Shown piece after piece: positions 25,734 through 38,142 of a stretch of 64,000 nt of DNA. Numbering within the stretch: position 1 is the first letter of the stretch; each line of letters begins with the position of its first letter. The notes under the pieces were generated by a model. It saw only the letters and a list, made by a program, of their open reading frames with translations. It did not search any database and had not been told where the DNA came from. The position numbers and the translations under genes were made by a program. This stretch comes from Trichoplusia ni (lineage: Eukaryota > Arthropoda > Insecta > Lepidoptera > Noctuidae): the NCBI RefSeq assembly GCF_003590095.1, contig NC_039481.1:11811895-11875894 (forward strand), written 5' to 3'.

Positions 25734-25765
25734 GCGCTCGCCGCACGCCGCGCTCGCCGCACGCC
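25734..25765 (+). repeat. 16-bp tandem duplication in a CpG-rich island
   Basis: gcgctcgccgcacgcc occurs twice head to tail (25734-25749, 25750-25765) inside an island spanning about 25675-25800 that is dense in CG dinucleotides. The overlapping minus-strand open frame is Ala/Arg-rich because of composition and is not called. Confidence 0.8.
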
Positions 25766-26432
25766 GCGCGCTGCTCGGCGCTCGCGGAGGGCGCGGAGTA
25801 TTGCGCTATAAACATTTATAACTCCAATTTGGGGCAGGATAGAGATGTAGGGCCGCTAAGTTGTGCCGTTAAGATTGTATGAGTAGATTTCCTGTTGGCC
25901 TAATTAAAAAATTGGATTTGGCTGTTAAAGTTTGGTTGAGGTCATATTTCCTATTATTTGTAGGTTTTAGTTTACAACGGGTATTATTGCAAGAAAATAG
26001 ATTATCATAACAGGTAGTTTAAATACACATAGGTGGAAGGTAAACATAATGGTTGGGTGACAAATTTTGTCAGGGTACACACATTGTGAGTAGGATTGCA
26101 TATGGAAGGAAGTATGAAGCTCCCGGAGAACCTTAGCAATTACTATGAGAACAAAACGCTCGAAACAAATTCCATATTTAATCAATAGTTTACCTGAAGA
26201 CCTAAGAAACACATGCAACACAAACTAAGCATATAATCAAGCAAATATAACCCACTTTATTCTGAATAAAATACTGTTTACATGTTACCGTCGGTACTGT
26301 ACTGTATTACTTAAGATTGCTAATAAGTATTACCTATTTAAACTTACAGACAAACTGTGCAAACAGGTTTGCAAGTCTCAGTAATAAGTTATGTGATTTT
26401 TGAAAGAAGTATTAAATCGTTACCAACAAATT

Positions 26433-26465
26433 TAAGACCGTAGCAACCGCTGCTTATCGGTCTTA
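26433..26465 (+). repeat. 8-bp hairpin taagaccg/cggtctta
   Basis: Perfect 8-bp inverted repeat with a 17-nt loop. No known RNA class recognised. Confidence 0.4.
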
Positions 26466-27148
26466 GTATTTAGTAGCTGGCCTGAGGTTTCGCCTCACCT
26501 CTTCGCCCTTCGATTTTTACTTATGCGTGGTTCATAGTATTTTGATTTATCCAGTTGTGGTGTCACTGTGCATTGAATTCTCTCCATCGCATTCAGGATT
26601 TACGCATTTTAATCATAAGCTTGGTCGTTGTGATATTCGTCTTCAGCCTGATCCCGAACCTTGCGTTGATTGATCATCAAGCTCAATCCCGATGCTAATT
26701 AAGAAAATGAAATGACATCGACGAAAATGGAAATTCATACTGCATATAACAAATATTTAATTACGTTGCGATTAATATGTAGATAGAATCACCTCCTTAG
26801 ATTTGTGGTGCATGAATTATAAGAAAAGTGTTTTGTGCTGTTAAAAGCCTTCACACAGGAAAACAATGAAGATGATGTGTAGAGGGATATTTAATATTTC
26901 ATCAGATATTCGACGCTAGCTTACATATCAGTAATAAGACGGCAAGAAACCTCTCCAAACTTTACCAATCACAAGACTAACTAAAACCCTAGTAGGTTAG
27001 GGACATTACCCATTCTTTAAGATCCATATACAAAATCAAGTACGAACACACGGCGTAGTGATGAAGTAGTGTCTAATTACTGACGGGGGCCGCTGCGGGG
27101 CGCGGGGTGGGCGCGGGGCCCGGGAGGGGGGCGAGGCTGAAACACTTC

Positions 27149-27177
27149 ATTACCGGTATTACCGGGTATTACCGGGC
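27149..27177 (+). repeat. attaccgg(g)t tandem repeat
   Basis: Three head-to-tail copies of attaccggt/attaccgggt beside a G/C-rich patch (27085-27135). Confidence 0.75.
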
Positions 27178-28453
27178 CGCGATACCCTGATCACGTCATA
27201 AATTCGTATAGCTTGCTGATAAACGTGGAGCTGCGATCGCGACGTTAATGATATGTAAAGTAGGTGTTAACACGCGTTTCTTTATATTAATACCTCAGGG
27301 TAATGAGTGCATATAGTGAATGATCAGAATCGCATAGGTAATTAGGTATACAAGTTGCATCGTGAAATTCATATGAGACATACCATAATGATTATTTATT
27401 TCTTAATCTGCAGATATTATAATGCTGGTACCTACTTACAATTCTTTTCCATGGTGAGTTTCAAGCGGATAGCTCCTTGCAGCTGAGCTACTAAAGGTTG
27501 ACAACTCCGACATTCTTAGTTATGATAAATAGGCCTATAATATGAAAGTATGGCGTACGTAAGTAATAAAGCTTCTAGACCCAAAAACAAAACATTTTCC
27601 ATATTTCATAGCTCCGCGAGCTCTCGAACTATTCCAAACTAACATTTTCACAACTTTCACGTTCATGTGGACTATGTGAAGCTTTCTAAATTAAAATATA
27701 GCGCGAATTAACTGAGAAACAACCAACGCTAAATACAAGTCGCAATAGTTAATGTGCGAGTTGTTCAGTTGGATGCGATCCGGTGTCGGGGCGGTGCCAT
27801 GCCTTGGTAATATCGACAGCCCATCAGTATCAGGGGAAATGCAAACATTGTATAATATAGTCGTGTTTCTAAACGCACAGCTTTAACCACTAAAATGGCT
27901 TGAACAATCCTAAATAACGTATAAAAGGGCACATTCAATTTGCAAACTGTTTGTCCTTGATAGTCTATCAACTTTATTAAATTTCGTATCGGGTCCTAAT
28001 TTCAAGTGTCTTAAGTATTTCAGGTTCTTAGGCTCAGCGTAGCCGCCCTCTGAATAATAATTGTGGATCAAAATGATCAGTGAGTCCGAAACGATCAACA
28101 GATAAGTTATTAATGTTTCGGAAATGATTTATTCTATTTCTGTTTATCCTGAATCGAAGATATAAACATCTAATACTTACTCGTTGAAAACAATTGAAGG
28201 CGAAGTTAGGTTAGTCTACTTATTACAATAACTTGTGGTCCGTATTTATAAATAGGGCTCCTTTCCCAATGTGCAAAACCGGATTCCTTTATAATTATTA
28301 AACGATGTGTTTCAATAAATCGCCAGTTAGTTTCAAACTAAGTACAGCTTATATTTGTAAGTACTACACAACTGATACCCATGTTTCAGCTTATCAAAAA
28401 ACATGACAGCATAGATACTTTACACCCAAACACATAAAAAATCATAGTAGGTA

Positions 28454-28461
28454 CTCATGAC
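28454..28461 (+). repeat. Left 8-bp target-site duplication of the hAT element
   Basis: ctcatgac, identical to 30005-30012. Eight bases is the diagnostic length for hAT insertions. Confidence 0.9.
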
Positions 28462-30004
28462 CAGGGACCGGACAACCCCACTTTAGAGTTAAGCCGTTTG
28501 ACAGGGTAACCCGTACACGGGGTAACTCATATCGCAGTGTTACCTTTTGTTCGAGTTACATCCTCGAAACCCAGCGAAATGGTTAACACCTTCATTATGG
28601 TAACCACGTGAAGGGGTTAACCCCTTCAATAACTTAACCCTTTGAAGTGGTTACCTTCACGAAAGGCTTTTATTCGTGTTACCCTGAATTACCCACTAAA
28701 CTTGAGCTGCATACTTGCACCCTAGCGGCCCCTCATTGCTTTACTAAGACTACAGCTGATTTTCTTCTATCGCCGACGCGTCGCGCCGCGACTCGCGCCT
28801 CTCGGACAAACTACCTACGCGCGAAACGTCATATAGGTAACTAGCTGTTGCCCGCGACTTCGTCCGCGTGGTTAGAAGATATAAGTTAGGAATTTTTGAA
28901 CGAAAGCCCTCGAAGATTAATATTTTTCCCCGTATTTGACACATTTTCCATTAAGTCTTCGCTCCTATTAGTTGCAGCGTAATTTTATATACCTAGCCTA
29001 AAACCTTTCTCGATTATTGGTCTATTGAACACAAAATGAGGTCAAATTTTTTAGATGAAATTATTTATAATAATTTAAAAAAAAATCGAATACAAGTTTT
29101 TTTTCATTTTTTGCATTTTCTGAGAAGATTTGACGGGTGAATTTCGATTGAAAATTAGAGTGTTTTTTTATATTAATTCAAAATAAGGTGAAAAAATAAA
29201 TATTTTTAATCAAATAAATTACAGCGTATTTGGGACACAAAAAAGTAAGTTTTCACCAAATTTCGTTACAAAAATAAATTTTTGTAAAAGATAAAAATAA
29301 AAAACCACAATCTTGGTTTTTTAGATTTTTCACATAAATTTTGAGGTTATGTGAAAAAAATGTAAACACAAAAGTTTTAGATCTTTTTCTTTTAGAACTT
29401 TGCCATTTGACTTTTTTCGATACGAATTTTAGTTTTGCCGGAAATTGATAAAAACCGTTTTTTACTCTTCAAACGTCACTCCCACCCTCTTCCCGACCCC
29501 AGATCACCCGTAAATTATTTTTCCTTTCATTTTTATAATATTCCCCTCCTTTTCTAATGGGTTTCATCCTACTATCTTTTAATTTGGTTTTAAAAATTAT
29601 CGACCCTGGTCTACAAGTATAGACACGAAAAATATATATCACAACGTTTGAAAAGTGCGACAAGCAAAATTAAACTGTAAGATCATATCTACAATGATTT
29701 TTATTCCATGTTTACAAGTCGCTCGGTAAATGCAACAATGGCGCCGCTGGGCGGTAAGATGTCACGTGCGCTCGTGGTTATACTATTTTCAAACTAATGT
29801 CTATGATAAAGAGTGCATATTGCATTGTCTTAGGTTGGAGTGGGTTACCCTGTTACAGTGTTACAGGGTAGTAAAGGGTAACCTGTTCAGAACAGGGTTC
29901 CAGTAATCCGTTCGAAGGTGTAACATATGTCATAGGGTTTTTTCTTGAAGCGCTTAAAAAAACCCCTTCAAAAACCCTTTCAATGAGTATCCGGCCGGTC
30001 CCTG
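28462..30004. mobile_element. hAT-superfamily element, non-autonomous, with intact ends and TSD
   Basis: Perfect 10-bp terminal inverted repeats cagggaccgg (28462-28471) and ccggtccctg (29995-30004) are flanked by identical 8-bp ctcatgac duplications. Both subterminal regions carry GTTACC/GGTAAC hexamers: 28505, 28521, 28539, 28599, 28650 and 28678 on the left, 29844 and 29877 on the right. Looser ggttaac copies lie between. hAT transposases are known to bind such clustered subterminal motifs. There is no transposase frame, so movement would have needed a helper. The 1543-bp span includes a later nested LINE-like insertion from about 28841, so the original element was shorter. Confidence 0.88.
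28841..29690 (-). mobile_element. Nested LINE/RTE-like tail inside the hAT element
   Basis: Begins ctagctgttgcccgcgactt and cgtccgcgtgg, followed by cctagcctaaaacctttctcg (about 28993) and attggtctattgaacacaaaatg, the order of a common lepidopteran non-LTR tail read in reverse. The AT-rich interior (about 29040-29460) has no reverse-transcriptase frame. The right boundary is approximate: it is placed where composition changes before the hAT right arm, and no target duplication was resolved. Confidence 0.65.
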
Positions 30005-30012
30005 CTCATGAC
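30005..30012 (+). repeat. Right 8-bp target-site duplication of the hAT element
   Basis: Exact copy of 28454-28461. Confidence 0.9.
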
Positions 30013-30344
30013 ACAAACATTTTGTCTTGGGTGAGAATCAATCAGGAATAGCAATCAGATCCACTGAGCGAAGACCAGAAGGTCAGGTAAAAATATCAAA
30101 ATAAAAGGATGTTGAACATAAAGATCTGTCTATCGAAGTTGAGCAATGGTTGATACTGTCATAAATGTGATTAAAGACATTTACAGAAGTCTCAATATTA
30201 CGAGTTCGACTCCCACTTGACTGGTTTGCAGTAATACGCTGTTACAGTTTCCGCCATTGCATGGTTTACAAATTAACCGAAAGCTTTTAGATTGTATCTG
30301 CAACATACAAACAAATAATGTTTAAAGCCAGCAGCTACAATAGG

Positions 30345-30364
30345 CCCTCCTCCGAGCAGGAGGG
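30345..30364 (+). repeat. 7-bp hairpin ccctcct/aggaggg
   Basis: Perfect stem with a 6-nt loop ccgagc. It is isolated and no RNA gene is recognised. Confidence 0.4.
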
Positions 30365-31195
30365 AATTTATTAGGTAGCGACTTGAACAAGCGCCATGTT
30401 TTATACAGCTTCATGAGAGGCTCTTAATTACTTGCATTTCTGCTACATTTGCTTGTACAGCCTTATTAATGAAGCAGAGCATTTCCAGAAACACGGGAAT
30501 TTGAGGTCGGAGGGTTTTTAGGATGGTATGCCGGTTAAAACAATAACCCTCACTCTAACGTTACGTTGAACTATGATTATAAATTTGAGGGCTTATGTTT
30601 TCAGTTTGCGTAGTACATTACCTGACGAACAATTTGGTGATAACAATTCTATTTTTGTATAATTATAATGCTGAAGAAAAACACCGTGAAGATACCTGAC
30701 TTCCAAATATTATCAGGTTAAAACACACAAAAGTTGTGTGCATAAACACGTTTTAATTTAAGTATTAAACAAACTGCGTGCTTTACTATATTCTTCGATT
30801 AATCTTGTAAGAATTCACCTGTTTGTAGAACATTTTTTTAATATTTCAAAGCCATCGTTTGTGGTATTTAATGATCTATTTTTTACACAGATATTATTTT
30901 AGCATGTTCTAAATATTGAATGAAAACCAGCTTGACCGACATTGTAAAGTGTTATGACCCAACAATGTAAAATACTTTAACTTTACTACAGCAATCTCAA
31001 TGTTTACGAGACCCCAGTAAAAACAATGTTAATAACGAAATTACACAACTTAATCAATTAAGTACTGAACAAAGCATTGTCCATTAATAACGAAAGCCCT
31101 AAATTGCGATATAAAACAGTTAAGACGGATAAACTGCGGTTTCTTAAACGCGATTATGAATATTAATTAGGGAGGGCCGTCCGCGGCCCGCTGTC

Positions 31196-31257
31196 GCCCC
31201 GCACTCGCCCCGCACTCGCCACGCAGCCGCCCCGCAGCCGCCCCGCAGCCGCCCCGC
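31196..31257 (+). repeat. 11-bp GC minisatellite, about 5.6 copies
   Basis: Units gccccgcactc x2, gccacgcagcc, gccccgcagcc x2 and a partial gccccgc. The second half differs from the first at positions 8-11 of the unit (actc to agcc), showing expansion of two variants. Confidence 0.9.
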
Positions 31258-34256
31258 TAGCAAACAATAGCAGATGCCCCAATTCTCTAAGTGGTAAAGA
31301 ATTGCGTCTGGTTATATCGCACAGCCGGATGCGTTCGCGGTTGATAAGCCTTTTGTTTTAAGGACAATGTAGCACAATATCTGACGTTGTTTAAAATAAA
31401 AATAGTTGCGAGGGTTGCAGAGAGCCAACACTGGCTGACATTCTACTGATCCATACAGCTGGGAGCACAACATGAAACCCTGAGTAGGTATTAAGGTACA
31501 ACTACTCTTTTATTTTACCTCCTAAAGTGATAAAATATGTTTCTATTTAAAATTAAAGATCGTAAAAAGCTTTATCACCATATGTACTACAAACAAAGGT
31601 TAAGATTTGGCTAGTGTATTTAATATGATTCAACCACTTTTTAACCCTAAAAATGTGATGTGATTCGATTGACAGGAAACGGTAACGTCAACAGCTACTG
31701 TCATTAACAGGTCTAATCATGTAACAATTGTGCTATTACTAAGACACCAAGGATGCTTGCTGTACCATTAATCAATTTTTTGTAACAACTTTGTTATAAA
31801 ATACTAATGAAGATGAATGTGGGAGGATGATTGGAGCGAAATTACAGGCGTAGAGTCGCCTCATCTGGTCCACAGCGCGGGAGAAGCCATCCCCCTAATA
31901 TCACCATATTTCACTCTTAAACAATCGTGGTATTTTGTGATTGATTGCTCCCCACCGCGACCACCAAGCAGATTAGTCAGAAAACTTACTTTGAACATTT
32001 TCATTCTTCTTCCTGCTGGCGGGGTGCCTTTTACTAGAAATGCTTACTGAAAGATATGATTTATATAACCAATAGAATCACATTTCTTTACCTATCCAAC
32101 AGGCTTATATTTAATAAATCAATGCTATGTACCACAAGTCCACTTTGTTCCAAAATTTGACATATTGGGGATCTTCGAGTATTGATTAATCTAATATTTG
32201 TCGTTTATCAAGGGGATTGGAACTTCTGTTACCAACTCCGTTATGACATCGTGCACCTAATTAATTACGCAGTATGACATTACCTTTCTTAATACCGTTG
32301 TTTGTTATTCTCAAGTATTTTTAGCGTGAGTAATGCTTCGGGCAAATAATATTATTACTCTTAAGCTAACACCACCCATTTGTTTACCAAATAATTATGG
32401 GACATAATTTGTCTGAGTTCTTGTTTGTAAGTTATAAAAAGAATAAATTGTTTTATTCACATTGTTCAAACAGTCGAGTTTTAAATGCCAGTCTTGTGCT
32501 TGAGAATAATGTCAATGAAAAATAAACCATCATCGACAGATTTTGAAACTTGAAGCCGTTTTATTACATACTTTCTCGAAAGCTACTGAAAATTAACATT
32601 TAGAGTAAGACAATTTAAAAAACTTCATTCTTTTTTTTTTCAAAAAAATTCCTGCTTTTTCCATAAGTTGTAAATAAAATTTTCAACTCGTTGTTTTCAG
32701 ATCAAAAAACGACAAAACATTATGAAATAATATTTTATCATGCATAATAAATTGTCACATACCTCGGAAAAGTCAACGTCAATAAAACTGAATTGTGTCA
32801 ATGTGTATAGTGTATAGGTACGTAAAGTTTGTATCGCCTCCAATCTAGGTCCCACACAGCTACCAACAGTGTCTTTAATTTAGTAACCATCGCCGCACAC
32901 CGCATACATATCTTGCCGCGGTTCGATGCAATTGAGATTCATTGGCTGCGCGCTCTGTCCAGTCAGCAATGTATGTCGCCCGCGTGATTTAAATCGCAAT
33001 CGGGCGCGACCGAGGTGTCAGCCCCAACAAAGCGCCACTCGGCGGTAATTAAAAGCACAGAGGCCGCCCGTCACACCGACACACTCCATTTGTTAATTGA
33101 AATCCGCAAAGATACACAAGCTCGTGTGTGAGGGACCCCCAACTGTTATGGCGACCCTTGCCTTATCTCTACATGTATGACTGCAGTTTGTAATAATATT
33201 CGTCATTCCTATCGCTCGGTTACGCTGGAATTGCCTAAAACCTAACTGCCGCTACGTGTCTCAAATTTTATCATTCAAATGTTGGTGATCTACTTAGGCA
33301 CCTATAATTAAATAATAACTGTTAAATATGAAACGTTACTCACTTAATAACTGAGAAATAAAAAGAAATGAAGTTTTATTTTGTACTTACTTCAAAAACA
33401 TATAATATTTTTATTCATATAATTTTATATTTCTTCGGATCCATAACAATTACCCAGTAATTACTTTAATCAAATTCTCTGAAATATGAATTCATACTCT
33501 ATAAATATCTGAAAAGAGAAAAATGTAAGTCTATTGTCGATTTCGAATCACACAGTTTTGTACTTAACATGCTTACTTGAAAATGAGCTGGATTAACGAT
33601 TTAGTTCCGCGTCCATTGCGAATGAAACAAGAATTTTCCGAATATACCTGGTTTGGTGGAACACGACGGGGCCCGCGCCCGAGTGGCCGGGCTGCGCGCG
33701 CGAGCATTCCTCTCCGCCCCGAGTACACTCGAGCACAACGGATCCAATTATATCGAGTACTCATCTCCGACTGACCCTAAACGCGATGCATGTTCCTGAA
33801 CGCTATTTATTACATACACCATTATACAAACTTCTGTCAAAGTACATATTTTATGAATTTAGGTAATAGATATTGCTAAAGCTATAAGTCACTAGCTATT
33901 TTGATTTCAATAGGTCTATTAGGTTTAAATCAAATCCTATTTTTAATAAAAGAATCATGGACCGAAATTAACTGTCCTTGCTAAATAAATATAGCGTAGA
34001 TTTGGCTTCAATATGTTAATAGAGCGGAAGTCAAGCGTAACTGGTGGCGTCTAGGTCATGAAACGCCAGCCGATGTAATACATCAGCTAGTGCTTTCGCG
34101 GCCTATAATCCGTGATTCGTGAGCAATTATCGGTTCAGTAATTAAAAGGCTCCGGCGATGCCTGCTAATTGCCGTTATGTAAGTGGATAGTCCGGCAGCT
34201 CTCCGGCATCACTGCGGCCCCGCAGCCACAACAGCCGCCTTCCGACAATTATCACT

Positions 34257-34282
34257 ACTTTGAAAATGAATATTTTCAAAGT
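34257..34282 (+). repeat. Perfect 11-bp AT-rich hairpin
   Basis: actttgaaaat (34257-34267) and attttcaaagt (34272-34282) pair around a 4-nt loop gaat. cttTGAAA/TTTCAAAg resembles paired TCF/Lef-type cores (CTTTGA), which is speculative. Confidence 0.6.
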
Positions 34283-36027
34283 TAATTTATAAATGAAAAA
34301 TTTACGCTATATTTGCTCTCTTTTATTAATTGTTTACCGTATTAATTTCCATTTTGAAATATTTGTAAAATATTATTGTATATTGTCGATGACTTTCCAA
34401 TAATAACCAATCCTGAAATCCTTTAACGAATTGGAATTTGTTTCATTCAATACGTTTATATGACAACTGCCCCTCTTAATTACTAATATCTAGGGTTGTC
34501 CGTAAAAAGTCTGTTTATTGCATTTTTTTGCCGCTGTTATGGTTCCCCACCCGATGGGTTAAAATGAAACCAATTGCTGGAGCTCCGCTGGCAAGGCTGT
34601 AGGAACCTTGTTGTCTCGGGAACCTTGATACTAAATAGTTAAAGTTTTCATCATCGCCCAACCGATTTATTTCTTTTTAGGCTATTTGTACGAAACCTTC
34701 AGTTGACTGTTTTTTTTTATAATAAATTTTATGAACCTATTAAATATACACACATATCTGTAGTCATAGCTAATTAGAATGTTTCGCACTATTCGAAATT
34801 AAGAGTACTAAAAACTGTTTGATATCGGACACATAATTACCAAATATTCAAAAAAACTGCTACAAAGTTTGTAGGAGCGAATAACAAAATTAATTATAAA
34901 TCAGTGTAAACTTCTAACAAAGCTGACTCTATTTTCCCGATGCCTACAATCAATTAACTGTCAAGATCAATTTGCCTGTTTTTGTAACCAATTTAGTCTT
35001 GACATTGTTATATTGACGTGTTATACAAATGGCCGTAACAGCTTCTTCAATGTCGGTGATTAAAAATTCATTCATCTCAAGACGGCGCGTGACATTACGC
35101 CGAGTGACAACCCTGCCTCCTCATTAGAACAACGAATTCGGCGATAGCTCACTATGATGCCGAAATATAGGGCTGTCACTCCCTGTTACCATAATTGTTC
35201 TGTTTCACTGTAGATTTAAACTTATTGACACGGAATAAGAACAAAGGGTCGACGGAGGTAAAAGGTTTTTGTTCCACTTTTTAAATTCCTTGCTGTTGTT
35301 ATCTCAGAGAGGTAGAACCGGTGTTTTGTTCGTCTCTCTTGAAATTTGTAGTCAATTCATTATACAGCTCGGCGTCAAACTTGTTAAGGTTGTCTAATGA
35401 AACAATTTCATTGCATTTCATGTATAAAGTTTGTCTTTCTTCTGTTTATCTTGGGCTAGCAATCTGTAGTTATATCAATAGATACTGTTCTGTAATACAT
35501 GTCTGCTACACTCCGAAGTAATTACAGCTAGATTTTCTGAAAAGCAAACGTGATCAAAAGAGCTATATAAACCGTCTAAGAAATACGTGACTGACATGAG
35601 CAAGCCAAGTGTATTGTTTATTGAATCCATATTACCTATTTAATTTAGTCGGGAGTGGCAACCCTAAAGCTGCACTCGTAACAAACCGATGCGAGGTGTC
35701 TTGTTACACAAAGAAAACTGTACAATTGTTATTTTCTTGCCAAATAATATGTTTTACGATACAAACGTTTTATGTTTATTCCTGAAATGGACTCAATTAG
35801 TTCAAAACTGAACACATCGATTGATTTAGTCATAAATAAAGAGCTTGCTTAATTTTTTAATATGAAATTAATTATTATACAGAATTTGTCAGAAAAACTA
35901 CTGATTTTATTAATCAAAGAATTTTAACAGGTCTGTGGATAAGATAGTCATTCTAATAAAGTGTATTGCGAAATAAACATTTTATGACGTAATTATTCGT
36001 TTCGTACCGAACACATCATAAGACCAG

Positions 36028-36041
36028 GAGAGAGAGAGAGA
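36028..36041 (+). repeat. (GA)n microsatellite
   Basis: Seven ga dinucleotides in a row. Confidence 0.85.
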
Positions 36042-37984
36042 AAATTATTTAGACCAAAATATAGGCATGAAAAATATTTCATTGTAAATAATCCGACGAG
36101 CTGCCAGTTACGCAGCTCCTGAATATAAACATGGTTACAATATTCAGTTGATTAACGCGAAAGCTATCAATGTCCTGTGATTTATTTAAAGCGAATGTCA
36201 AATAATAAACATCAAATATATCGCACATATTGCATCAGTTCTCACAAAAACGGTATTTAATCTCTCGATAAATTTAAATACGACAAACAAAACGCGATCC
36301 GGTTTTTTGAAACAAAGTCTGCGAGTGAATAATAAAGACAAAAGACTGGAACAATCGTGGGTAAGTTGGCTGAATGGATCGGTTAGACAGGCGGGCTAAA
36401 CAGATGCTGAAGACATAATTAATAACCTAGGTGTACAAAGCGACGCGACTGGTGCCTGCAGAGTTCTGGCACAATGGCTTACGTGGGATTACTCTGAATA
36501 GATTTAACATAGCCTGGATAATACTAGTGCAGATGTATAAGTGAATGAAAGGACCTGTGACCCGAGCGAGTTTAAATTATAACGTCTGCCGGAGGACGAG
36601 TGATTTATTTGGCAGCCGCTACCTGTAGTTGCCCTTCCCAAGGTGTTGAAGCAATTAAGGATATCTCCTGCTCTAATTAAAGGAGTTTCAAAACATGCGG
36701 CTTTACGGAAAATAATAAAGCAAGTTTATAATTATTAGACCTTTTTCTTGCTCTTACCGGAGTGTGGAGTTACATGCGAAGTATGGGTAATGTGTAACTA
36801 AGAGACGAATACAATTAATTATTCAATAGCGAAGTATAAGTGAGAGTTTCATGAGTACACCTCACAATGTAACCAAACATACGCTCAGAGTCAGTTACTA
36901 AAAAATACTTCATTTTTAATTACATAATTAAGGTCCTTCTAGTAATTCTATAAATATACATACATACACAACAAGTACTATGTGAAAGAACATGGTGCAT
37001 TCAGATTTGTCAAGAATGAACTTGCCAATATTTATACTTTTTTTTTCTGTCAATATTTCCATAGTAGATTAATCAGGATTTGCATGCGTATGCAGCACAG
37101 CTTATCCACGGAATACAGCGTCGGCATTCAGATACACAACAACAAGGTATTTGCGTCTATTACAGACAATTTAAGTTGAAGCGTGTGACAGACAGCCGGC
37201 GTCGCTGCGAACCGATACGAGAGACAACACAAATAACTGAATAACAAAATGAGTTTGTGTCAAAGTATATTATCAATACTAGAGTAGACTGTCTTTATTG
37301 TGAATTGTAGAATGCTAATAACCTACTAATTTATTATATGTACATAATTATATCGGGGCAATTGGAGGGCGAACGTAATCGAAAATAATCATAAAGAGAA
37401 TTGACAGATTTTGTTGCGCAAAATTTAACAGAAGTCCGTTCGAGTGAATAAAATTGCGTCCAAAACTAACATACATCGATGTTCAGAAAAATTGCGTGTA
37501 TCTATATAGAGGTAGCTACGTCTGAGGCACACAGACTCGCATATAATTGCTGTACGTCGTAGGTAGTGAAGTTGTCCCGAATCCCGGGTGAACTTGGATG
37601 CCGGCTTCCGTACCTCGTTATCATAGTAATGGAGTCTGCTGCATTATTGTATTGTCGGTGCTCTCTGCGGGACTCACTCTCTCTCTCCTATTACTTACTA
37701 TATCAGATCATACGCTCGCTCACGTGTGCTTTGATTAGTTTTCACTGCGCTCCGGTTCATTTATTTGGAAATTTGAAGGTGTTTGTGATAACATTATTTC
37801 AATTTGACAGATCAGACTGTTCTGCAGTGAACTGACATAATTTTTGTTGTTCAAAGTTACAAAAACATGTTCCTTTGGAAAACGATTCGGTTTTTACTCA
37901 TTGTGAGGAAAAGTGGGTCGTATCCTCGTATCTGCTTATTTACTTCTTTAGTTAGCACTTGAAGTATATAACAATAATATAAGA

Positions 37985-38000
37985 ATATGTTTGTTGACAG
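37985..38000 (+). other. 3' splice acceptor of the Ig exon
   Basis: The T-rich stretch tatgtttgttgacag ends in AG at 37999-38000, directly before the first exon base. The pyrimidine tract is modest. The site is chosen because it leaves phase 1, starts the family alignment at GVRTVDV, and is the nearest AG before the conserved block. Confidence 0.7.
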
Positions 38001-38136
38001 CGGGTGTGAGGACGGTGGACGTGCAGGCGGTGGAGGGCATGGTGGCGCAGTTCCCGTGCGACCTCGGGACCGCCGCCAACGACAAGGTCTACATGGTTTT
38101 CTGGTTCAGGGACGATGCCGGCATACCTCTATACAG
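38001..38136 (+). CDS. Internal exon of a Sidestep-like Ig cell-surface protein (partial)
   Basis: Seen: 136 bases read as 2 nt + 44 codons + 2 nt. The peptide begins GVRTVDVQAVEGMVAQFPCD and ends in KVYMVFWFRDDAGIPLY. C19 and W34 sit at the spacing of the B-strand cysteine and C-strand tryptophan of a V-type Ig domain. The exon is GC-rich while its flanks are AT-rich. AG at 37999-38000 is the acceptor and GTAGGT at 38137-38142 is the donor. Read-through meets TAG at 38138-38140. Upstream, the frame is open only back to TAG at 37949 and has no ATG, so this is not a first exon. Intron phases are 1 (5') and 2 (3'). Known: Side-family first Ig domains carry a PCD...VLWYR...G.P(I/L)YS pattern, and Drosophila Side proteins bind Beat receptors in axon guidance and synaptic matching. 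Inferred: the chain N-terminus lies just before this exon, and the next codon is probably serine (ag+N). The second Ig cysteine, later Ig domains, fibronectin domain and membrane segment are outside the window. Lepidopteran paralogues are often labelled hemicentin-, nephrin- or titin-like; which Side paralogue this is cannot be told. Confidence 0.85.
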
Positions 38137-38142
38137 GTAGGT
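38137..38142 (+). other. 5' splice donor of the Ig exon
   Basis: CAG|GTAGGT fits the donor consensus well. The frame stops at 38138-38140 if unspliced, so this donor is required for a longer protein. It leaves a phase 2 junction (ag + one base), compatible with the LYS seen in related proteins. Confidence 0.8.

Larger units (their letters stand above)
20343..28453. other. Long non-coding stretch with GC islands, hairpins and CRE sites
   Basis: Contains GC islands at about 20482-20545, 24365-24435, 25675-25800 and 27085-27135, a hairpin (22554-22582), CRE palindromes (22013-22020, 22743-22750) and short tandem repeats. An ATG-started frame of 85 codons begins at 21120 (aaaATGtcggatgag) but has no family signature and an equally long frame opposite it, so it is not called. 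No exon is seen. Confidence 0.5.
30013..37984. other. Non-coding stretch up to the Ig exon
   Basis: Holds a GC minisatellite (31196-31257), a GC island (about 33655-33725), two small hairpins and an (AG)n run. A mixed-composition block at about 34080-34230 (taattgccg, tccggcagctctccggc) could be conserved non-coding DNA. No upstream exon with a signal peptide was identified. Confidence 0.5.

Noticed and set aside
25618..25815. Minus-strand Ala/Arg-rich frame
   Set aside because: Produced by a CpG-rich tandem repeat, not by coding constraint.
30190..30240. gagttcgactcc, another B-box-like stretch
   Set aside because: It deviates from the B-box consensus and has no A box or tRNA fold around it.
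37566..37835. Open frame just upstream of the Ig exon
   Set aside because: It begins with GTG, is out of context for splicing to phase 1, and the sequence resembles no signal peptide or Ig protein.
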